Assembly: GCF_900169505.1 (NCBI RefSeq)
Contig: NZ_LT827021.1
Location: 3,069,400-3,133,399 of the forward strand
From: Arabiibacter massiliensis
Lineage (GTDB): Bacteria > Actinomycetota > Coriobacteriia > Coriobacteriales > Eggerthellaceae
Reading direction: 5' to 3'
Length of the DNA: 64,000 bases
The position numbers and the translations under genes were made by a program. Within the stretch, counting starts at the first letter, position 1; the number at the start of each line of letters is the position of its first letter. This document shows, piece after piece, positions 35,365-44,041 of the stretch. The notes under the pieces are model-generated. The model was not told where the DNA came from and did no database searches. It worked only from the letters and a program-made list of their open reading frames with translations.

Positions 35365-35544
35365 GGGAGGCTCCTTTGCGTGCATGGGTTCCACTCTCTT
35401 CTCGGCGTTCATCTTACACGAATCGCCGCCGCTGATGCAGGTCGCGACCCCATATGCGCGCACAGCACAGAAAACGGCGACGCGTCGCGCGTCGCATGCG
35501 TATATAATCAAGCAAGGCTGAAACCGACATGCGAGGGGCCATTC

Positions 35545-36459
35545 ATGGGAGATATCAAGCTGTTCTCGATCAATCCGACCGTGCGACCCGTCGAGCTGAA
35601 GGCCGCGAAGCTCGAGAAGGGCATCCAGCAGCTCATAGAGAAGAACATGGAAGCTTTCTTCGGGGTCAGATTCCTCCAAAGCGAGTACGTCATCAACCAC
35701 GCGGGCGAGTACGAAAGCCAAGGCGGCCGAATCGACAGCCTCGGCATAGACGAGAACAACTGCCCGATCGTGTTCGAGTACAAGCGCGATTCGAATGAGA
35801 ACGTCATCAACCAAGGCCTCTTCTATCTGGATTGGCTGATGGACCATCGTGCAGATTTTTGGCGGCTGGTGTTCGACAAGCTGGGCAAGAAGGTGGCTGA
35901 CTCGATTGATTGGAGCTCGCCTGCGGTGTACTGCATAGCGGGTTCGTTCGGGAAATACGACCTCCATGCGATCAAGCAGATGAATCGCAACATCAGGCTC
36001 GTCCGCTATGCGAAAAACGACGAGATCATCCTGTTCGAATTCCTCAACGCGCCGTCGACCGCCACGTCTGTCGCGATGCTGGAGGAAGGGACGTCCGGCA
36101 AAAAATACGTGGACAGAACGTACGCCGAGCAGCTGGCGGGAGCGCCCGAGAAGCTTCGCGAAGTGGTGGACGAGGTTCGGCACTTCATGGCTTCGCTCGG
36201 CGACGACGTGTCCGAAAACGAGTTGAAATTCTACCTCGCTATCAAGAAGGTGCGCAACATCGTATGCGTCGAGGTGAACCAGAAGCGCGTCATCCTGCAT
36301 CTGGCGCTCGACCCCTCGACGATCGAGGAGACGAGCCTCGTCAAGGATTGCTCGAACAAGGGCCATTGGGGGACGGGGGATGTCGAAGCGAGCCTTACGT
36401 CCTTGGCGGATCTCGAGGAAGTCAAACCGCTGCTCGAGCGGGCTTACCTGGAGAACTGA
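35545..36459 (+). CDS. PD-(D/E)XK-like nuclease with DUF5655 domain
   Basis: A 304-aa protein. Residues ~50-95 (GGRIDSLGIDENNCPIVFEYKRDSNENVINQG) carry the D...E-x-K pattern of a restriction-like nuclease fold, similar to NucS-type endonucleases. The C-terminal third matches the DUF5655 pattern (ELKFYLAIKKVRNIVCVEV and GHWGTGDVEASL). Such proteins are common and often transferred; a DNA nuclease role is inferred. ATG 35545 is preceded by GAGGGG. A TATAAT (35503-35508) lies 37 bp upstream of the start codon. The LysR gene begins 1 bp after its stop. Confidence 0.8.
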   Translation: MGDIKLFSINPTVRPVELKAAKLEKGIQQLIEKNMEAFFGVRFLQSEYVINHAGEYESQGGRIDSLGIDENNCPIVFEYKRDSNENVINQGLFYLDWLMDHRADFWRLVFDKLGKKVADSIDWSSPAVYCIAGSFGKYDLHAIKQMNRNIRLVRYAKNDEIILFEFLNAPSTATSVAMLEEGTSGKKYVDRTYAEQLAGAPEKLREVVDEVRHFMASLGDDVSENELKFYLAIKKVRNIVCVEVNQKRVILHLALDPSTIEETSLVKDCSNKGHWGTGDVEASLTSLADLEEVKPLLERAYLEN

Positions 36460-36460
36460 A

Positions 36461-37369
36461 ATGGAGCTGCATCAGCTGAGGTACGCGTCGTGCGTGGCTC
36501 GTTTGGGGAGCGTGGGGAAGGCGGCCGAGGAGCTCTACATCTCCAAGCAGGCCATCTCCAAGGCCATCCGCTCGCTCGAGGGCGAGCTGGGCTTCGTCAT
36601 CTTCGACCGCGAGGAGGGCATGCGCCTTACCGACGAGGGCCGCAAGCTTATTCTCCACGCGGACGCGGTGCTGCGCGAGCTCGGCGAGATCGACCTGCTC
36701 GCCAGCGCGCGCACGAGCGCCTCCTCCTCGCGCGAGGCGCTGCGCGTAGCCTTCAAGTCGTTCCCGCTCGACTACCTGTTCTTCAACGGGGAGAACGAAA
36801 CGTTCGCCCTCGTGAGCGAGTTCGTCGCGCGCACACCGGGCTGCGAGCTGGCCACTTTCAAGCTTTCCGATGCGGCCACGCTCAAGGCCGTGCAGGAAGG
36901 CTTGGTGGACGTCGGCTTCGTGCAGGGCGAGTACAAGCGCGAAGGGATCAAGTCCGTCCCCGTCTCTATGATGGAGACGCGCGCCATCACGCTCGAGGGC
37001 AACCCCCTGTGCGAGAAGGCGCCTCTCGCTGTCGGGGATCTCAAAGGCGTCCCTGTTCGCAGCCCCTTCGACTTCGACCTGTTCACGAACCGGTTCATCG
37101 CCCGCTGTCAAAGCAGCGGCTTCGAGCCGAGGTTCCACGAGGTGCCGCTTGACGACGAGTCCATCGACGCATTCTGCCGCGCCGGCGGCGTGCACCTCCA
37201 GCCCTACGCACCCGCCATGAAGGCGAAGTTCCCCCAATGCGTTTTCATGCCGTTTCGGCCGCAGGATCGCGACGACCTCCCCCTGTGCATGGTCTACGAC
37301 GAGCGCTCCATCGGCCCGCTCGCCCTCAAGCTGGTCAACTTCGTCCGAGGCAACGTGCGCGTGCGGTGA
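36461..37369 (+). CDS. LysR family transcriptional regulator
   Basis: A 302-aa LysR-type protein (MELHQLRYASCVARLGSVGK, HTH with ISKQAISKAIRSLEGELGF), then an effector domain. ATG 36461 lies one base after the stop of the nuclease-like gene, with GGAG in that gene's end, so translation is coupled. It is convergent with the 37420-39261 flavoprotein, unlike the divergent pattern usual for LysR targets. It may still control that reductase, or its target lies elsewhere. Confidence 0.88.
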   Translation: MELHQLRYASCVARLGSVGKAAEELYISKQAISKAIRSLEGELGFVIFDREEGMRLTDEGRKLILHADAVLRELGEIDLLASARTSASSSREALRVAFKSFPLDYLFFNGENETFALVSEFVARTPGCELATFKLSDAATLKAVQEGLVDVGFVQGEYKREGIKSVPVSMMETRAITLEGNPLCEKAPLAVGDLKGVPVRSPFDFDLFTNRFIARCQSSGFEPRFHEVPLDDESIDAFCRAGGVHLQPYAPAMKAKFPQCVFMPFRPQDRDDLPLCMVYDERSIGPLALKLVNFVRGNVRVR

Positions 37370-37370
37370 G

Positions 37371-37403
37371 GCAAGCGGCCGCCGGCGAGCGACGGCCGCT
37401 TGC
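37371..37403. terminator. Terminator between LysR and flavoprotein genes
   Basis: GCAAGCGGCCG (37371-37381) pairs perfectly with CGGCCGCTTGC (37393-37403). No T-tract; position between convergent genes supports termination. Confidence 0.6.
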
Positions 37404-37419
37404 GATGCGAGGTTGCGCG

Positions 37420-39261
37420 CTACCCCTCGTTGTCCAAGAGCGACTTCGCCGCGATCCACCCGGTGATCCAGCTCGTGCCCACGCCGCCGAACACCGTCGA
37501 GTTCCAGAAGCAGCCGTAGTTGCCCTCGCCCGACAGCCCGCCGGCCGTGGTCGCGTTGGCGTACAGGCCAGGGATGAGCGAGCCGTCCTCGCGCATGACC
37601 TGCAGATGCTCGTCGGTGCGCAAGCCGCACATGGTCTTCGCCATCTGGCTGCCCACGATGGCTCCGTAGAACGGCGGATCCTGCACGGGGTGCAGCCACG
37701 TGGGGTCGTACGGCGTGGACATCTCCTCGTCGACGCCCTTGGCGCACAGCTCGTTGTACTCCTTCACCGCGCGCGTCAGCACGTCGCGGTCGAGCAGCAG
37801 CATATCGGCCAGCTCCTCGAGGGTGTCGGCCTTCTTCACAGCGCCGCGCGCCACCGCCTCGTCAACCTCGGCGAGCCAGTCGGCCGTCACGAGGCCCTTC
37901 GTGTCGATGAGCGTGGAGGGGTCGGTGATAGGGATACGGTTGCGGTCGGTTCCCTCGTCGGTCAGCACGTCCTTCTCGAACACGGTAGTCGGGAAATTCG
38001 AGTCGCAGATGGAATACACGTGGTGCCCCACGGCAGACATCCACGCCGCGCAGTTGCTGAGGTCTCCCATCTGCCCGCCCGGGTTGGCGAACAGCTCCTG
38101 CGTGGCCGCGAAGTACGGCTGGCGGTTGCCGCGCTTGTCGATGAGGAGCCACGGGTTGTGGAACAGCTGCCGCTCGCCGTGCCAGAAGTAGTGCCAGAAC
38201 TGGCCGTCGCCGCCCGCCGTCTCCTCGTCGATGGCGCCTTCCCAACAGCTCCACGAGTCGAAGCCGGAGAAGTCGGCGCCCATGCCGAGGCCCATGCGGA
38301 ACGCCTCGCCCGTGTGGGACGGCATGGGGCCGCCCTGTACCGTGCCCTCGTAGGCGCTCGGCAGGTAGGCGCGGATGAGGTCGCGATTCATTCCGAAGCC
38401 GCCCGCGCACAGGATGACGCCTTTCGACGCCTTGACGAACCGCTCAGAGCCGTCGGGTCCCTTCGCGACGACGCCCGCCACGCGGCCTCCGTCGGCGACG
38501 AGCCTCTCGCACTTCGTGGACAGGCGGATGTCGGCACCCGCCGCCAGGGCTACGGCCTCCATGGCGTTCGTGGGGTTGTCCATGCCGAGAACTACGCTCT
38601 GCTTGCCGCTGTGGACGTCCGCATCGTGCCAGATGGGCCCCATGCACTCCATGTTCATGCCGTCTTGCTCCATGATCCAGTCGCATGCCGGGCCCGACAT
38701 GAGAAGCTGGTTTTCGAGGAACTTCTCGTCGATGGAATACGCGTTCTGCTCTTCGTACATGCGGATGAAGGCCTTCGCGTCAGGCGGGAACGTGGGCACG
38801 GCGAAGCCCAGCTCGTTCTGGTCTTTCGAGCCCCCGAACACGTTCGCGAACGTGCAGGCGTGGCGGCTTGCCCCTCCGACCATGCCCTCTTTCTCGATGC
38901 CGATAACCTTCAAGCCCTGCTGCGCGAGGAACGCCGTGGCCACGATACCGCCGCCGCCCACGCCGACGATGACTACGTCGGCCTCGTCGTCCCAGGTTGC
39001 CGGCGGTTCGACCGGCAGGATGGGCGCGGCGTCGGGAAGGTCGGCTCCCTGCACGCGTTCGGCGAGCCGTGCGGTGATCTCGTCGGTTTGGCGAGGTGCC
39101 TCCTTCGACCCTGCTGCCCCCGAGGCGCTCTGCGGCGCGCAGCCGCCGAGCGCGAGGCCGCCGAGCGCGGCGGCACCTGCCGCGAAGCCTCCCTTCACGA
39201 ACGACCTGCGGGAGAGCCCGGCGAGAGGAGCTTCCGCTGGGGATTTCTGCGATGGCAACAT
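37420..39261 (-). CDS. Tat-exported FAD-dependent reductase, flavocytochrome c/fumarate reductase family
   Basis: A 613-aa protein with the Tat motif LSRRSFVKG, an Ala/Gly-rich core and lipobox-like ALGGC. The FAD fold is ADVVIVGVGGGGIVATAFLA (about residue 93), and the C-terminal FAD region is GLYANATTAGGLSGEGNYG. The glycine loop is unusual (GVGGGG rather than GAGxAG). AAGGAGGGATCGT precedes ATG 39261, an excellent site. The rest has family-typical capping-domain features (ADTLEELADML). The substrate is unknown. It shares its 3' side with a convergent LysR gene. Confidence 0.88.
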   Translation of the reverse strand: MLPSQKSPAEAPLAGLSRRSFVKGGFAAGAAALGGLALGGCAPQSASGAAGSKEAPRQTDEITARLAERVQGADLPDAAPILPVEPPATWDDEADVVIVGVGGGGIVATAFLAQQGLKVIGIEKEGMVGGASRHACTFANVFGGSKDQNELGFAVPTFPPDAKAFIRMYEEQNAYSIDEKFLENQLLMSGPACDWIMEQDGMNMECMGPIWHDADVHSGKQSVVLGMDNPTNAMEAVALAAGADIRLSTKCERLVADGGRVAGVVAKGPDGSERFVKASKGVILCAGGFGMNRDLIRAYLPSAYEGTVQGGPMPSHTGEAFRMGLGMGADFSGFDSWSCWEGAIDEETAGGDGQFWHYFWHGERQLFHNPWLLIDKRGNRQPYFAATQELFANPGGQMGDLSNCAAWMSAVGHHVYSICDSNFPTTVFEKDVLTDEGTDRNRIPITDPSTLIDTKGLVTADWLAEVDEAVARGAVKKADTLEELADMLLLDRDVLTRAVKEYNELCAKGVDEEMSTPYDPTWLHPVQDPPFYGAIVGSQMAKTMCGLRTDEHLQVMREDGSLIPGLYANATTAGGLSGEGNYGCFWNSTVFGGVGTSWITGWIAAKSLLDNEG

Positions 39262-39522
39262 ACGATCCCTCCTTGTCTGCGAATGTCAGCGGAAGGCCCC
39301 AAGGCGCTTCCGCCGCGTGTGCGCGTCCCGGAGGTGCCGTGTTGCAGTCCGTCGCCTCCGGGGCTCTTCGAGCGTACCACGCGGCAGAGGCGGGCCTCGT
39401 CATGCAAGGATTGACGCAGCGGCAACTCATCGTTGCCGGTAAACGGAGAGGGGCGGAAAGGTTCAGGCGCTCCAATTTCTCCCAGTACGGTTCGTGGTCG
39501 ATGTGCGACTGTTGTCAGCCGC

Positions 39523-40047
39523 TCACAGATGCCAGGGCGGCGCGTCGTTCGGCTCCACCTTCAGCTCCTTGCCGAGCTCGGCGGCCAGTCGGGGGAGAAG
39601 CTCTTCGCAGGTTGCGGCGATGTTCTTCTTTTTGAGCCGACATTCCCAGATGACGTGCACGCGCCATCCGTCATCCACGAGCGCCGTCTGGTTGCGCTCG
39701 TCGCGCGCGACGTTCCGGCCGAACTTCACCGTCCAGTATTCCACGTGGCTTTTGGGCATCGTCGGCTTGCAATACGGGCATCGATGCCAGAAGCACCCGT
39801 TCACGAACAGGGCCACCTTCTTGCCGGGCCACGCGATGTCGGGCCGACCCGGCACCTTCCATTGCAGGCGGTAGCCGGAAAGGCCCGCCCAGCGCAGTAT
39901 TCGCCGGACGAGCAGCTCGGGCTTCGTGTCGCAGCGTTTGTTGCCCTGCATCGACTTGCGCACGGCCTGCTGATGCGCGGTAGGCTCAGGTGCCGGGGCC
40001 TCCGGACGCTCGCCAGCCGCGCTGGTCTTTCCACTTGCTTCATCCAT
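39523..40047 (-). CDS. vsr: Very-short-patch (Vsr) DNA mismatch endonuclease
   Basis: A 174-aa Vsr. The core is SMQGNKRCDTKPELLVRRIL, GRPDIAWPGKKVALFVNGCF then WHRCP (catalytic Asp and zinc/metal residues), and WRVHVIWECRLKK. Vsr nicks T:G mismatches left by deamination of 5-methylcytosine. It is normally next to a C5-cytosine methylase (dcm type), but none is in the window, so the copy is orphaned or acts with a distant methylase. ATG 40047 is chosen; the frame to 40104 would start with TTG and no site. The N-terminal ~40 residues are low complexity. Confidence 0.88.
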   Translation of the reverse strand: MDEASGKTSAAGERPEAPAPEPTAHQQAVRKSMQGNKRCDTKPELLVRRILRWAGLSGYRLQWKVPGRPDIAWPGKKVALFVNGCFWHRCPYCKPTMPKSHVEYWTVKFGRNVARDERNQTALVDDGWRVHVIWECRLKKKNIAATCEELLPRLAAELGKELKVEPNDAPPWHL

Positions 40048-40166
40048 GCCGATCTCGCTCCGCTTTCGTTTTCGATCTTCCCATGGTAGCGCAATCGGCC
40101 CCAACCCGCCCCTTGGCCTGCAATGTTCGCCCTATGTTTTCTTGGCCTTTCGCAGCCCCCGTCGTG

Positions 40167-40172
40167 TACAAT
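40167..40172 (+). promoter_or_regulatory. Candidate -10 of a leaderless transcript
   Basis: TACAAT ends 7 bp before ATG 40180, so transcription would start at or next to the start codon. A weak TTGGCC lies 19 bp upstream. Confidence 0.4.
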
Positions 40173-40179
40173 GCCCGGC

Positions 40180-40476
40180 ATGGAGAACGCTCGTGACGAC
40201 ATAGAGGCGCTTGACGACCTGGAGCCGGACGCGCCCGCGGCAAAACGCCCGCGTCGCGAGGCGCCCTCGGAGGAGCGCCGCCGCGAGATGCACGCCTCGT
40301 TCAACGACCGCATCTCGTATCTGTGCAAGCTCGTCGCGCTCGTCATCGCGCTCGTGTCCTTCGCCACCATCGCGCTCGGCCAGGAGCTGCCCCGGTTCGT
40401 GCTCATGGGGCTGTGCCTGTCGGTGGCGCTTCTGGCCATCGCCATGCTGCAGGACCATCACCAGCGCAAGCAGTAG
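40180..40476 (+). CDS. Small two-helix membrane protein
   Basis: A 98-aa protein. The N-terminal ~50 residues are acidic then basic (RRREAPSEERRREMH); two transmembrane helices follow (LCKLVALVIALVSFATIALG and PRFVLMGLCLSVALLAIAML). No family is recognised. ATG 40180 is preferred although no Shine-Dalgarno is visible, because a -10 element ends 7 bp before it. It lies 30 bp upstream of uppP on the same strand and is likely co-transcribed, perhaps acting in the envelope. Confidence 0.65.
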   Translation: MENARDDIEALDDLEPDAPAAKRPRREAPSEERRREMHASFNDRISYLCKLVALVIALVSFATIALGQELPRFVLMGLCLSVALLAIAMLQDHHQRKQ

Positions 40477-40506
40477 CCGCATCGATTCAACCAAGGAAAC
40501 CACCGC

Positions 40507-41442
40507 ATGATCTTCGAAGCATTGAAAGCCCTGCTCATCGGCATTGTGGAGGGCATCACCGAATGGCTGCCCATCTCGTCCACCGGCCACATGATCCTCG
40601 TGGACGAGTTCGTGAAGCTCCAGGTGTCCGACGAGTTCCTGGCCCTGTTCCTCGTGGTCATCCAGCTCGGCGCCATCATGGCCGTGCTCATCCTGTACTT
40701 CCACAAGCTCAACCCCTTCTCGCCGCGCAAGACCTCGATGGAGAAGAAGTCCACGTGGCGGCTTTGGGGCATGGTGGCCATCGGCTGCATTCCCGCCGCC
40801 GTCATCGGCCTGCTGTTCGACGACTGGGTGAACGAGCACTTCTACAACAAGGTGACCGTGGCGGCTATGCTTATCGTGTACGGCGTGGCGTTCATCGTGC
40901 TCGAGCGCCGCAACCGTCGCCGCCTGCGCGAGGCCGAGGCGGCCCTTGCCGCTCCGCGCGGACGCCATGCGCGCGCATCGTACGGCGACGCTGCCGACGA
41001 GGCCGAGGCGCAGCTGTTCAAGATCACCGACGTGGACGAGATCGACTGGAAGACCTCCCTCAAGATCGGCTGCTTCCAGGTGCTCGCCATCATCCCCGGC
41101 ACGAGCCGTTCGGGCGCCACCATCATCGGCGGCATGCTGTCGGGCTGCTCGCGCACCGCGGCGGCCGAGTTCACGTTCTTCCTGGCCATCCCCATCATGT
41201 TCGGCTGGGGCCTGGTGAAGGCGCTCAAGTTCTTCGTCGCGGGCCTGGCCATGAGCATGACCGAGATCGTGGTGCTCGTCGTGGGCATCGTGACCGCCTT
41301 CGTCATGTCGGTGGTGGCCATCAAGTTCCTCATGGGCTACATCAAGAAGAACGACTTCACGGCGTTCGGCTGGTACCGCATCGTCGTGGGCGTGCTCGTG
41401 CTTGGCTACTTCGCCTTCGAGACTATGGGCATGCTGCCGTAA
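40507..41442 (+). CDS. uppP: Undecaprenyl-diphosphatase
   Basis: A 311-aa integral membrane enzyme that dephosphorylates undecaprenyl diphosphate, recycling the lipid carrier for peptidoglycan and other envelope polymers; also known as BacA (bacitracin resistance). Both active-site motifs are present: [14 protein letters not shown] (residues 15-28) and [10 protein letters not shown] (about residue 198). The loop between them is longer than usual and charged ([18 protein letters not shown]...). A weak AAGGAA precedes ATG 40507. It follows the small membrane protein gene by 30 bp. Confidence 0.95.
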   Translation: MIFEALKALLIGIVEGITEWLPISSTGHMILVDEFVKLQVSDEFLALFLVVIQLGAIMAVLILYFHKLNPFSPRKTSMEKKSTWRLWGMVAIGCIPAAVIGLLFDDWVNEHFYNKVTVAAMLIVYGVAFIVLERRNRRRLREAEAALAAPRGRHARASYGDAADEAEAQLFKITDVDEIDWKTSLKIGCFQVLAIIPGTSRSGATIIGGMLSGCSRTAAAEFTFFLAIPIMFGWGLVKALKFFVAGLAMSMTEIVVLVVGIVTAFVMSVVAIKFLMGYIKKNDFTAFGWYRIVVGVLVLGYFAFETMGMLP

Positions 41443-41453
41443 GGCGTCCAGCT

Positions 41454-41520
41454 TGTCGTCCTGAGCGGAGCGCGAAGCGTGGGATCCAACGAACACGCTG
41501 CGCTCGCTCAGGATGACGAG
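41454..41520. repeat. Dispersed CCTGAGCG palindrome, short copy
   Basis: TGTCGTCCTGAGCG (from 41454) and CGCTCAGGATGACG near 41520 form inverted ends around a short centre. It belongs to the same family as 56432-56551 and 58479-58634. It separates the convergent uppP and transporter genes and may help end transcription. Confidence 0.7.
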
Positions 41521-41523
41521 GCC

Positions 41524-42459
41524 TCACGCGAACAGCGCGGCCATCAGGGGGATGGTCACCAGCGCTCCCAGGGTGGTGACGAACGTGCCCTGCGCCATGG
41601 TCTTGGCGTCGCCGCCGTACTGGTGGCAGATCATCGTGCCGTTCGCGGCCACCGGCATGGCGGAGAGCACCACGACCACGCCGAGCAGCATATGGTCGGA
41701 CACGACGAGGTGCAGCGCCGCCCACACGAGCGCGGGCGCGACGAGCAGTCGCACGAGCGACGCCGCCACGAGGCGCGGGCCGCCCACGAGCTGGCGCACC
41801 GGCACATTGGCCAGCGACGACCCGATGATCAGCATGGCCGCCGGCGTGGTGAGCGACCCGAGCGTGCCGAGCGCCTCGCCCACGACGGGCACGCTGTGCA
41901 GCCCGAGGAACGCGAGCACGATGGCCGCCATGCTGGCCACGATGCAGGGGGAGAGGAGCGACTTCGGGCCCATCCTCACCTTCACGCCGTACTTGTTGTC
42001 GGTGGCCAAAAGCCACACGCCGAGCGAGAACACGAGCACGTTGAACACGAGGTTGAACACGGTCGCGTAGATGAGCGCCTCCGTGCCGAACACGGCCTCC
42101 GTCACCGGGAACCCGATGAAGCCGGTGTTGCCGAACATCATCATGAACCGGAACACGCCCTTGCGCCCGTCGGGCACGCGCAGCGCCGCCGTGAGGGCGA
42201 ACCCGCCGACCACCAACACGACGTAGCTCGCGCACGAGACGACGATGGTCCACCCGAGCTGCGCGGCCGTGGGCAGCGTGTCCGCGTCGAGCACCGAGGC
42301 CAGCATGAGCGCCGGCAACGCCGTGCTCAGCATGAGCTTCGAGAACTTCTTGTCGAAGTCCTCGTCCATGAGGTGCGCCCGCTTGGCGACGTAGCCCGTC
42401 GCGCCCACGGCGAACAGGACCACCATCTGCACGAATATGTCGGCGAACTGGGCGAGCAC
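41524..42459 (-). CDS. AEC family transporter
   Basis: A 311-aa permease of the auxin efflux carrier family with about ten transmembrane helices and the family pattern of two five-helix halves (KLMLSTALPALMLASVL in the first, TTPAAMLIIGSSLANVP and ANGTMICHQYGGD in the second). Bacterial members export or exchange organic acids such as malate. GTG 42459 is chosen because AAGGAACCCTCCC precedes it and the first helix follows; the frame to 42678 runs into the next promoter. No neighbouring gene indicates the substrate. Confidence 0.85.
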   Translation of the reverse strand: MLAQFADIFVQMVVLFAVGATGYVAKRAHLMDEDFDKKFSKLMLSTALPALMLASVLDADTLPTAAQLGWTIVVSCASYVVLVVGGFALTAALRVPDGRKGVFRFMMMFGNTGFIGFPVTEAVFGTEALIYATVFNLVFNVLVFSLGVWLLATDNKYGVKVRMGPKSLLSPCIVASMAAIVLAFLGLHSVPVVGEALGTLGSLTTPAAMLIIGSSLANVPVRQLVGGPRLVAASLVRLLVAPALVWAALHLVVSDHMLLGVVVVLSAMPVAANGTMICHQYGGDAKTMAQGTFVTTLGALVTIPLMAALFA

Positions 42460-42602
42460 GGGAGGGTTCCTTCGGGGTCGATTCAGGTTGTCGGAAAAAC
42501 GCTTTCCCAGTGTACACCGGCGGTCAAGCGCCCCGCGTCGCAGGTCGGCCAGTGGGCTTCCTCGTGAAATCCGAGCGGCGCGCTTACCGGGCGCGCGTCT
42601 TT

Positions 42603-42611
42603 TGCTATCAT
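42603..42611 (+). promoter_or_regulatory. Extended -10 promoter of the chorismate mutase operon
   Basis: TGCTATCAT (42603-42611) fits an extended -10, with a weak TTACCG 16 bp upstream of its TATCAT. It lies 80 bp before the chorismate mutase start. Confidence 0.5.
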
Positions 42612-42692
42612 GGTGCGCACACGAGGGCCGCCCGCCGCCGGCGAGCGCGGCCAGGCTCGTTAAAGCATGAAGATCCATGGAAGGAAAAGCCG

Positions 42693-42974
42693 ATGTCTGA
42701 GAGAGACACCTCCCTCGCGGAGATCCAAGAACATCGTGCCAAGATCGACGAGATCGACCGCCAGATCGTCGCGCTGCTCAACAAGCGCGCCGGCCATTCG
42801 CTGGTCATCCGCGGTCTCAAGCCCGGTGCCCATCTGGGCCTGTACGACGCCAAGCGCGAAGAGGAGATCTTCGCCAAGGTGGGCAGCTACAACGAGGGTC
42901 CCCTGTACAACGAGAACCTGCGCGAGATCTACGCCACCATTCTCAAGATCATGAAGGAGACCCCGTCGGTATGA
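42693..42974 (+). CDS. Chorismate mutase, AroQ type
   Basis: A 93-aa monofunctional helical chorismate mutase, converting chorismate to prephenate for Phe and Tyr. The diagnostic pattern is IQEHRAKIDEIDRQIVALLN, KRAGHSLVIRGLK, YDAKREEEIF (catalytic Arg, Lys, Glu). ATG 42693 is preceded by GGAAGG. Its stop overlaps the start of the DAHP synthase gene (ATGA), so the two are translationally coupled and together form the entry and branch steps of aromatic amino acid synthesis; complex formation between the two enzymes, as in other bacteria, is possible. Confidence 0.92.
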   Translation: MSERDTSLAEIQEHRAKIDEIDRQIVALLNKRAGHSLVIRGLKPGAHLGLYDAKREEEIFAKVGSYNEGPLYNENLREIYATILKIMKETPSV

Positions 42975-43771
42975 GCGAAGCGAAGATAGCCCCCATCCCC
43001 GACCTCGGCACCCGCACCGACGAGATCACCATCTTCGCCGGCCCGTGCTCCGTGGAGTCGGTCGAGCAGTTCGACGAAGTGGCCGAATGCGTCGCGGGCC
43101 TCGGCCTCACGTGGATCCGTGGCGGCGCGTTCAAGCCGCGCACGAACCCGCACTCGTTCCAGGGCCTGGGCGAGGAAGCCCTCAAGATCATGCGCGACTC
43201 AGGCGAGAAGCACGGCCTGAAGACGCTCACCGAGGTCATGGACTCCGCGCACTGCGAGCTCGTGCACTCCTACGTGGACGGCCTGCAGGTGGGCGCGCGC
43301 AACTTCCAGAACTTCAGCCTGTTGAAGAAGATCGGCCAGGTGACCGCCGAGTCGCATAAGATGGTGCTGTACAAGCGCGGCTTCGCGGGCACCATCGCCG
43401 AGTGGCTGGCCGCCACCGACTACCTCACCGCCGAGGGCAACGACAACGTGGTGCTGTGCGAGCGCGGCATCCGCACGTTCGAGACGGCCACGCGCTTCAC
43501 GCTCGACATCGCGGCCATCCCGGTCATCCACAAGCAGTCGCTGTGCCCCGTGTGCATCGACGTGTCGCACCCCGCTGGCCAGCGCGACCTCGTGCCGTCG
43601 CTCGCCTTTGCCGCCGTGGCGGCCGGGGCCGACTCGCTCATGATCGAGGTGCATCCCAATCCGCCCGCGGCCCTCTCCGACGGCCCGCAGCAGCTGACGC
43701 CCGCCCAGTTCGAGGCGCTCGTCGCCAAGCTCCGCGAGATCGCGGCCGTGTTCGGCAAGAAGATCGTCTAG
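42971..43771 (+). CDS. aroF: 3-Deoxy-7-phosphoheptulonate (DAHP) synthase, type I-beta
   Basis: A 266-aa enzyme joining phosphoenolpyruvate and erythrose 4-phosphate, the first step of the shikimate pathway. It is the short KDO8P-synthase-like form, starting close to the barrel without an N-terminal regulatory domain. Signatures: FAGPCSVES, RGGAFKPRTNPHSFQGLG, VGARNFQNF, KRGFAGTIAEWL, CERGIRTFETATRFTLDIAA, DVSHPAGQRDLV and MIEVHPNPPAALSDGPQQLT. Lack of a regulatory domain means feedback control, if any, would come from the coupled chorismate mutase. The ATG overlaps the upstream stop by 4 bp. A strong terminator follows. Confidence 0.96.
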   Translation: MSEAKIAPIPDLGTRTDEITIFAGPCSVESVEQFDEVAECVAGLGLTWIRGGAFKPRTNPHSFQGLGEEALKIMRDSGEKHGLKTLTEVMDSAHCELVHSYVDGLQVGARNFQNFSLLKKIGQVTAESHKMVLYKRGFAGTIAEWLAATDYLTAEGNDNVVLCERGIRTFETATRFTLDIAAIPVIHKQSLCPVCIDVSHPAGQRDLVPSLAFAAVAAGADSLMIEVHPNPPAALSDGPQQLTPAQFEALVAKLREIAAVFGKKIV

Positions 43772-43828
43772 GGCTCCGGCCGACCGCCGGACGAGCCGAC
43801 GCCGCGCTAAGCCTAACCGCTGAAAGAC

Positions 43829-43859
43829 AAAGTGGCTCCGATTCGGAGCCACTTTTCAA
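43829..43859 (+). terminator. Intrinsic terminator after aroF
   Basis: AAAGTGGCTCCG (43829-43840) pairs perfectly with CGGAGCCACTTT (43844-43855), followed by a T tail. Confidence 0.9.
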
Positions 43860-43860
43860 T

Positions 43861-43887
43861 AAAGTGGCTTGAAATTTTAACCACTTT
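43861..43887. terminator. Second, smaller hairpin
   Basis: AAAGTGG (43861-43867) pairs with CCACTTT (43881-43887). It reuses the arm sequence of the preceding terminator, as if that had partly duplicated. Confidence 0.45.
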
Positions 43888-43933
43888 AGCACGTTAGAGC
43901 GAAGCCTCAGCCTTTGGCCGCCCCGTGTAAAAA

Positions 43934-43989
43934 CTTTACCTGAGCTTTACGCTCCCTTGACGGGGGTCTTACCGTCCACCCAGTATCCT
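43934..43989 (+). promoter_or_regulatory. Pho-box-like direct repeat and promoter of the Na/Pi cotransporter
   Basis: Four hexamers lie at an exact 11-bp period: CTTTAC (43934), CTTTAC (43945), CTTGAC (43956) and TCTTAC (43967). Eleven bp after the last is a -10-like TATCCT (43984-43989). PhoP-family response regulators bind such 11-bp direct repeats in place of a -35 element. The downstream gene is a phosphate transporter, which makes the reading coherent. This predicts induction in low phosphate. Confidence 0.6.
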
Positions 43990-44041
43990 TTCGACTCACG
44001 TGCACTGTCGCTGCAACCGATGATGCGAAGGGGAGTCCCGC

